NCBI GenBank assembly: GCA_026394055.1
Contig: JAPKYZ010000092.1
Coordinates: forward strand, 145,813 to 209,812
Reading direction: 5' to 3'
DNA length: 64,000 bases
Source: Acidobacteriota bacterium
Lineage (GTDB): Bacteria; Acidobacteriota; Terriglobia; Bryobacterales; Bryobacteraceae
The notes beneath the pieces were generated by a model. The model made no database searches. It was not told the origin of the DNA and was given only the letters and a program-made list of their open reading frames with translations. Below, one piece after another: positions 59,524 through 64,000 of this stretch. The translations under genes and the position numbers were made by a program. Numbering within the stretch: position 1 is the stretch's first letter; the number at the start of each line of letters is the position of its first letter.

Positions 59524-60537
59524 ATGAAAATGGTTTTGGCCTTTGCGGGCGGGGCGCTGCTGGCCGTCACGGTATTTCTGTTTGTGGGCAACTGGAGCCC
59601 ACGCCGGCCCGCGGAACCGGCGGCGAGCGCGCCGCCCCAACCGGCGCCGATGGCAACAACGGAGCCAGTGGTCTCCGTCCCTCAGTCCGTCAGCAAGGCG
59701 GAGCCGGACGCCGCGGTACCGAAATCTCGCGCGCGAGCGGAGCGGCCCGCCGTGTCGGCCCGGGCGGCGGAATTGCCGGCTCGGAGAGCCCCCGAGAAGG
59801 CCAAGCCGGCCAACGAGGGCGAGCGGCCGGCGGCTGTGGCCAGCTCAGGCAGTCCCACGTTTTCCACCATTCTGGCGGAACCGCCCACCTCCACAGCGCA
59901 GCCCGCACCCAGCGCGTCACCCCAATCTCAGCCCGAGGCCGCGCCGGAGCGTCCGCAGTTGATGCGGCCGGATTCGGTGGAGGTGAAGCGGGCGAAGGAA
60001 GAGCGCAAGCCCGAGACCGTCACCATTCCCGCTGGCACCGTCATCACCGTGCGCACCAACCAGCCGCTCTCTTCAGACCGCAACCAGGAGGGCGAATCAT
60101 TTGCGGCGGTGCTGGACGCTCCGTTGGTGGTGAATGGTTTTGTGCTGGCCGAAAAGGGCTCCAAGATCACCGGCCGCGTTCTGACGGCCGACAAGGGCGG
60201 GCGGGTCAGCGGACGGGCGAAGCTGTCGATCCAGTTGACCGATCTCAACACCGCGGACCGGCAGCGGGTGGCGATCTTGACCGACGCCTACACCCATGAA
60301 GCGGACTCTTCGGCCAAAAACGATGCCGTCAAGGCCGGCGCTGGAGCGGCCGTTGGCGCTGCGCTAGGCGCAATCTTTGGTGGCGGCAAAGGCGCGGCGA
60401 TTGGAGCTGCCGCGGGCGGTGCCGCCGGTGCAGGCACGGTTCTAACAACCCGCGGCAAGGCAGCCGAGATCGCCACGGAAACCCGCATCCCCTTCCGCCT
60501 GAAGGAAGCGGTGACGATCACGGAGAAGCTGGACTAG
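59524..60537 (+). CDS. Single-pass membrane protein with Pro/Ala-rich linker and glycine zipper
   Basis: A 337-residue protein. It has an N-terminal helix (MVLAFAGGALLAVTVFLFVG), a Pro/Ala/Glu-rich linker to about residue 160, and a beta-rich domain with ETVTIPAGTVITVRTNQPLSS, VVNGFVLAEKGSKITGRVL and LSIQLTDLN (about residues 170-260). A glycine zipper follows (AGAGAAVGAALGAIFGGGKGAAIG). The C-terminal RIPFRLKEAVTI ends in a strand. The beta domain resembles that in type IV secretion-like and trypsin-inhibitor-like extracytoplasmic proteins of acidobacteria; function unknown. Convergent with the M36 peptidase. Confidence 0.72.
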   Translation: MKMVLAFAGGALLAVTVFLFVGNWSPRRPAEPAASAPPQPAPMATTEPVVSVPQSVSKAEPDAAVPKSRARAERPAVSARAAELPARRAPEKAKPANEGERPAAVASSGSPTFSTILAEPPTSTAQPAPSASPQSQPEAAPERPQLMRPDSVEVKRAKEERKPETVTIPAGTVITVRTNQPLSSDRNQEGESFAAVLDAPLVVNGFVLAEKGSKITGRVLTADKGGRVSGRAKLSIQLTDLNTADRQRVAILTDAYTHEADSSAKNDAVKAGAGAAVGAALGAIFGGGKGAAIGAAAGGAAGAGTVLTTRGKAAEIATETRIPFRLKEAVTITEKLD

Positions 60538-60573
60538 GCTTCGCGCGCACGCCGGGTCCAGCCTCTCTTCTTG

Positions 60574-63500
60574 CTATTTCACCGTCAGCGTCACCGGGAG
60601 GGTGAACGGTGAGCCGGTGGTATTCGGAACAATGATGGTGATATTGGCCTGATAGGTGCCGGCCGCCAATCCCGTGGGCACGACACTGACCGTGAGCGGA
60701 GTGCTTTGATCCCCGGTGGTGCGATCGAGCGTCAACCAAGTGACTCCGGTGGTGGCAGTCCAGGTAAGGGCGAGGTCGGAGAAATCAGAGATCGCCACTT
60801 TCTGCGGCTCCGGTACCGTGCCGCCGGTGGTGAAGATGAAGGCCAGGTCGCCCGGTGCGACCTTCAATCCCAGGGCTCTCGCTTGGAGACGGACACCGGC
60901 ATAGGCCTGGGCGGCCAGCAGATTGATGAAGTAATCCCCTGCCGCCGGACGGACGATCACGACGGTTTCGTCGGTTGCCAGGGCCTGGCTGATGCCGTCG
61001 AAAGCACAGGGAGCGATGACGGCGCCGCTAGCCGAGCATGCGGGCGCTGCGCCCCGGCGTACCAGCAAGTCCACGTCACCGGTTCCGCGATCGGTCTTCA
61101 CTTCGAGCAACGGCGTGTTGGGCGCCACAGTCAGACGATAGAACGTCTCACTGGTCTCCTCGCCCGATTGCCCCTCAAGCACAGCCGGCAGCGTCAGCAA
61201 GCGCGGCACCGGCGTAGCAGCGGTCAGCGACACGCCACCAAAGCCACGGTAGGCGTCCACTTCCACAATCCAAACACCCGCCGCGGGCGCGGCAATGGAG
61301 AGCGTCTCAAGATTTCCATCGCGGCTCGACCGCCCCACGTAAAGACCATTCGGATTAGCCAGCCAGATATCCGCGTCGCCAAACCCGCCGCGCGTGGTCA
61401 CTTGAAGTACCGGAGTCCCCGCCGGAATGCTGATGGCGGCAAAGCCGGTGTCGCCCTCGTACAAATTCACCGCCAGCGGCGCTCCGTCGCGCAGCGTGCT
61501 CAGCACGAAGAGCGAGAAGCAGTGCACTGCCCGGCCGCCTTTGCCATCAATCACTTCCACCTTCACTGCCTGGCCCGCAAACGAGGCCGTCCACTGGATC
61601 TGGCCAGTGGCGGCATCAACAGTTAAGCCTTGCGGGCCGCGGAGCAGATTGTAAGTGAGAGGGTCGCCATCCGGATCGGTGGCGTCCATCTTGTAACTAA
61701 ACGGCTGGCCCATGCCGACCACCGGAATTATCTTGGTACTTACGACGGGGTTGCGGTTCAGCGTGGAATCCTCCGGCAACGGTACGTCATACGCGGCAGT
61801 GAACACCGTTCCCAGCGGATAGCTTCCATCCGTGCCGCTGGCGGACTTGCCCATGCCCCGCGCCGCGAATACCTGCCACAAGGCTGCACGATTGGCTCCA
61901 CCGTTCAGCAGTTCATCCGTGGCCAGGAGGGCATCGCGGGCCGCGATCATGCTGGGCCGGCAAGGTGTCACGCGTAGCGCCGCCACCACCAGCTTGTCCG
62001 TTAGGGTCGGACCCAGGCGGCGCCGGATGTCCCACAGCGTCGCCGCCCACACTTCGCCGTCGTTGTGGACCTCAAAACCTTCGTTACCCAGGTCCTCATA
62101 GGTGTAGGGATAGCGGTCATAGCCGCTGCGGCGAATGCCCACAAACGAATTACGGCTGGAGTAGCTCCCCATAATGGGGTTATTGAAGTACGTGGCGGCA
62201 AAGTAATCGGACCAGCCTTCTCCCATGGCTCCAGACTGCACACCGGACAGGCAACTAGTGGAAGAGCCACCGCCCACCAGGCGATTGCTGACGCCATGGC
62301 CATATTCATGCAGCACCACCATGCCGTCGTTGCTTGAGTCATTAAAGTTGGTGACCAGCGTGGAGCCATAGGTAAACAGCCCCATCTGCATCCGGGGCGC
62401 CGTTCCGTCGGGAGGTGTGGCGAAATTGGCGTTGTTGCTGGTGGAGCCATCCTGGGCCTCGGCCCGAACCGCATCGCCACCCTTTCCGCCTTTATCGGTG
62501 TTGTCGGTCTGAAAGTTGCCGGCCGCCTCATCAAAGCCCAGGCCGTAGTAGAAATCATGGGCGATGTTGACGAAGTAGAAGAGGTTGGTGATGGCGGCCG
62601 GCTGGCGGAGCAGCGGGCTTTCGCTATTGGTCCGGTCGCCCCAGGGGAAATCGAAGACACCGTCGGCGTTATACGCCCGGCCATTGCGCAGGCCCGCGAC
62701 GGCCGGATTGTCAGGCTGGTTGTTGCCATCCCGGTCCAGATAGGCGTCGACGTTGTTACCCGTGGTCACCGCACCGGACAGCCATTCAGCCGGCAACTCC
62801 ACCAGGCTGCGGCTGCCTTTCAAGGGGGATTCCTTCCATACCCGGGCGCTCGCGTTGCGGTAAAGGTTGTGGAGGAACATCAGCTGACCGTCATGGGCGT
62901 TCAGGAGGATCTCGTACCAGCCGGTGCCATCCATTTCGACCATCAACCGGTAGGCCAGCGCGCCCCTATCCGAGGTCAATGGGAAGACCACCAACTCGCT
63001 CGACACCGGAGTCAGGTGGGCGCCACGCGGGTTCTCGAACTTCACGCCCTGTCCCGCGGACTCGCCGGACGCCTTCAGCGGACCCGATAGCGGCACCTGC
63101 AGCATCAGATATGCGGCTCGGACAGCCGCTTCCGGGCTCAGAGTGGGCGTTACATCCAGGTCAAGGCCGGGCAGGATCTCGCCGGCACCCGCCTCCATCA
63201 CCCGGCCCCGCGCATCCACGGTCACTCGCAGCTGTCCCTCAAAGACATCAAGGCCCTTCAGTGTCTGTTGAAAGCGCAAGTAGGTAAGTCCATCGGCGGC
63301 AGCGGACCGGGTCAGGCGGAGTTGAGAAACCTCGGCCTCGCTTAGTCCAAACAGGTCCCGCTGCTGGCTCAGGAAACCACGGGCGATCGGCTCCGCACCT
63401 TCGGTGGAGACACCGGTCAAGCTGCGGCCTTCGCCGTAGATGGATCTGGGGCGGCCAGAGTCGCTGATGCTCACCCGCCAGTTCTGGCGTTCACGGGTGG

Positions 63501-63711
63501 GGGCGGCAAGCCTCTGCCGCAGGCTCTGCTTTCGCGCCTCCACGGTGGGGATGTCTTGTTCGGCCTTGGCGGAGCCTTCAGCCGACAAGTTGGTCCGCAT
63601 GTCAAAATCGCGAATGTACCCCCGCTCGGCACGGGGCCTCTCCGGAAACACTTGCGCCCAGGAGGCGGAGGCAATTACCGATAATAGTGCGATGTAAAAT
63701 CGAAGTCTCAT
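60574..63711 (-). CDS. M36 (fungalysin-type) metallopeptidase with C-terminal PPC and BACON-like domains
   Basis: A 1045-residue secreted protease. A signal peptide ends at Ala19. Residues about 60-300 match the fungalysin propeptide/FTP region. The catalytic domain at about residues 310-650 has the zinc motif HEYGH at 468-472 and the third ligand in GEGWSDYFA (Glu498). A cadherin-like stretch (NRNPVVSTKIIPVVG, TDPDGDPLTYNLL), two PPC domains (about 740-850 and 855-950) and a BACON-like domain (about 955-1045, WTATTGVTWLTLD) follow, probably aiding substrate or surface contact. It likely degrades extracellular protein. The upstream region has no gene. Confidence 0.88.
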   Translation of the reverse strand: MRLRFYIALLSVIASASWAQVFPERPRAERGYIRDFDMRTNLSAEGSAKAEQDIPTVEARKQSLRQRLAAPTRERQNWRVSISDSGRPRSIYGEGRSLTGVSTEGAEPIARGFLSQQRDLFGLSEAEVSQLRLTRSAAADGLTYLRFQQTLKGLDVFEGQLRVTVDARGRVMEAGAGEILPGLDLDVTPTLSPEAAVRAAYLMLQVPLSGPLKASGESAGQGVKFENPRGAHLTPVSSELVVFPLTSDRGALAYRLMVEMDGTGWYEILLNAHDGQLMFLHNLYRNASARVWKESPLKGSRSLVELPAEWLSGAVTTGNNVDAYLDRDGNNQPDNPAVAGLRNGRAYNADGVFDFPWGDRTNSESPLLRQPAAITNLFYFVNIAHDFYYGLGFDEAAGNFQTDNTDKGGKGGDAVRAEAQDGSTSNNANFATPPDGTAPRMQMGLFTYGSTLVTNFNDSSNDGMVVLHEYGHGVSNRLVGGGSSTSCLSGVQSGAMGEGWSDYFAATYFNNPIMGSYSSRNSFVGIRRSGYDRYPYTYEDLGNEGFEVHNDGEVWAATLWDIRRRLGPTLTDKLVVAALRVTPCRPSMIAARDALLATDELLNGGANRAALWQVFAARGMGKSASGTDGSYPLGTVFTAAYDVPLPEDSTLNRNPVVSTKIIPVVGMGQPFSYKMDATDPDGDPLTYNLLRGPQGLTVDAATGQIQWTASFAGQAVKVEVIDGKGGRAVHCFSLFVLSTLRDGAPLAVNLYEGDTGFAAISIPAGTPVLQVTTRGGFGDADIWLANPNGLYVGRSSRDGNLETLSIAAPAAGVWIVEVDAYRGFGGVSLTAATPVPRLLTLPAVLEGQSGEETSETFYRLTVAPNTPLLEVKTDRGTGDVDLLVRRGAAPACSASGAVIAPCAFDGISQALATDETVVIVRPAAGDYFINLLAAQAYAGVRLQARALGLKVAPGDLAFIFTTGGTVPEPQKVAISDFSDLALTWTATTGVTWLTLDRTTGDQSTPLTVSVVPTGLAAGTYQANITIIVPNTTGSPFTLPVTLTVK

Positions 63712-63867
63712 CTGTAGACCTATCTAACCTAAAAATAGTTCCCGGCTCGGCCGCCCCAGATCTCACTATGACAGCGGGACATTGTGACAATGGTGACATC
63801 TTGTAGGAGCCTGACTAAAAATGAATTCCTAATACTAGCCTGCCCTCGGGGCTCGGTCCGGTCCGGA

Positions 63868-64000
63868 CCGGTCACATGGGTGACAGTTTAGCCCGGTCAC
63901 ATGGGTAACACTTTTCAAAGCTGGCTCGATTTAGGCCAATGGAAACATGGGCTGGAAAGCGAGAACGGCAGTGCAAGAACGAAAAGCGTTTCTTGAAGAA
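63868..64000 (+). mobile_element. Start of an IS481-like insertion sequence, cut by the window edge
   Basis: From 63947 an open frame starts with ATG and reads MGWKARTAVQERKAFLEE to the window end, matching the N-terminal pattern of IS481-family transposases (a Trp-Lys pair, then Glu-Arg and a basic helix). Just upstream are two near-identical copies of CCGGTCACATGGGTGACA (63868-63885 and 63893-63910), a direct repeat typical of such ends. The right end and any target duplication lie outside the window. Only 18 codons are available, so the family call is provisional. Confidence 0.5.

Overview
The window is 64 kb of GC-rich chromosome from an acidobacterium, most likely of the Solibacter/Bryobacter/Paludibaculum group. 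The support is family content: a C-terminal domain of the Solibacter-type TIGR03437 family (22914-26042), an acidobacterial VWFA-type protein (27215-28105), a paired Planctomycete-type cytochrome/DUF1549/DUF1553 gene and DUF1501 gene, a relic of a TolB-type Ser/Thr kinase, and many Tat-signalled Gfo/Idh oxidoreductases and TIM-barrel isomerases. Nothing indicates a plasmid or prophage. The only mobile element recognised is the start of an IS481-like transposase cut by the right edge.

Layout. 0-5.7 kb: a tightly overlapped minus-strand cofactor and translation operon, valS-nadC-birA-coaX-hypothetical. 5.7-14.1 kb: a small Spy-like periplasmic protein, a thioredoxin-fold protein whose ribosome binding site lies in a perfect hairpin, a 232-bp nested inverted repeat, a Gfo/Idh gene next to a frameshifted isomerase, an actin/Hsp70-fold ATPase, a long Ala/Pro/Glu-rich protein ending in a zinc ribbon and a degenerate methyltransferase, and a lactonase. 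14.2-15.7 kb: an internally deleted Ser/Thr kinase and a three-gene DUF433-HicB-HicA cassette. 15.8-22.8 kb: a beta-propeller/phosphoesterase, tRNA-Asn, Gfo/Idh, amidohydrolase, isomerase and AIM24 family genes. 22.9-30.4 kb: a long minus-strand run of NHL protein, suhB-like phosphatase, Hfq-like protein, VWFA protein, MoaD-MoaE fusion, aldo/keto reductase and DUF4440. 30.5-38.1 kb: isomerase, DUF1501 and DUF1553 genes, a creatininase-like protein and a polytopic membrane protein. 38.3-48.9 kb: an MdtABC-like RND efflux operon, a divergent OxyR-like regulator, a universal stress protein and a DUF2934-Hsp20 chaperone. 49.2-60.5 kb: TPR protein, nitrilase, nitroreductase, N-terminal-nucleophile acylase, two small membrane proteins, nadD, rnhA, dusB, amidase and a glycine-zipper protein. 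60.6-63.7 kb: an M36 metallopeptidase.

Themes. Cofactor supply (NAD from nadC and nadD, CoA, biotin, molybdopterin) sits in housekeeping operons. Periplasmic breakdown of sugars, peptides and amides is over-represented. An oxidative and envelope stress block occupies 38-49 kb. Intergenic gaps hold a recurring family of hairpin-forming repeats, often between convergent genes. No CRISPR array, prophage or biosynthetic cluster was seen. The most system-like novelty is the DUF433-HicB-HicA cassette beside a broken kinase. The most testable regulatory signal is the ribosome-binding-site hairpin at 7131-7168.
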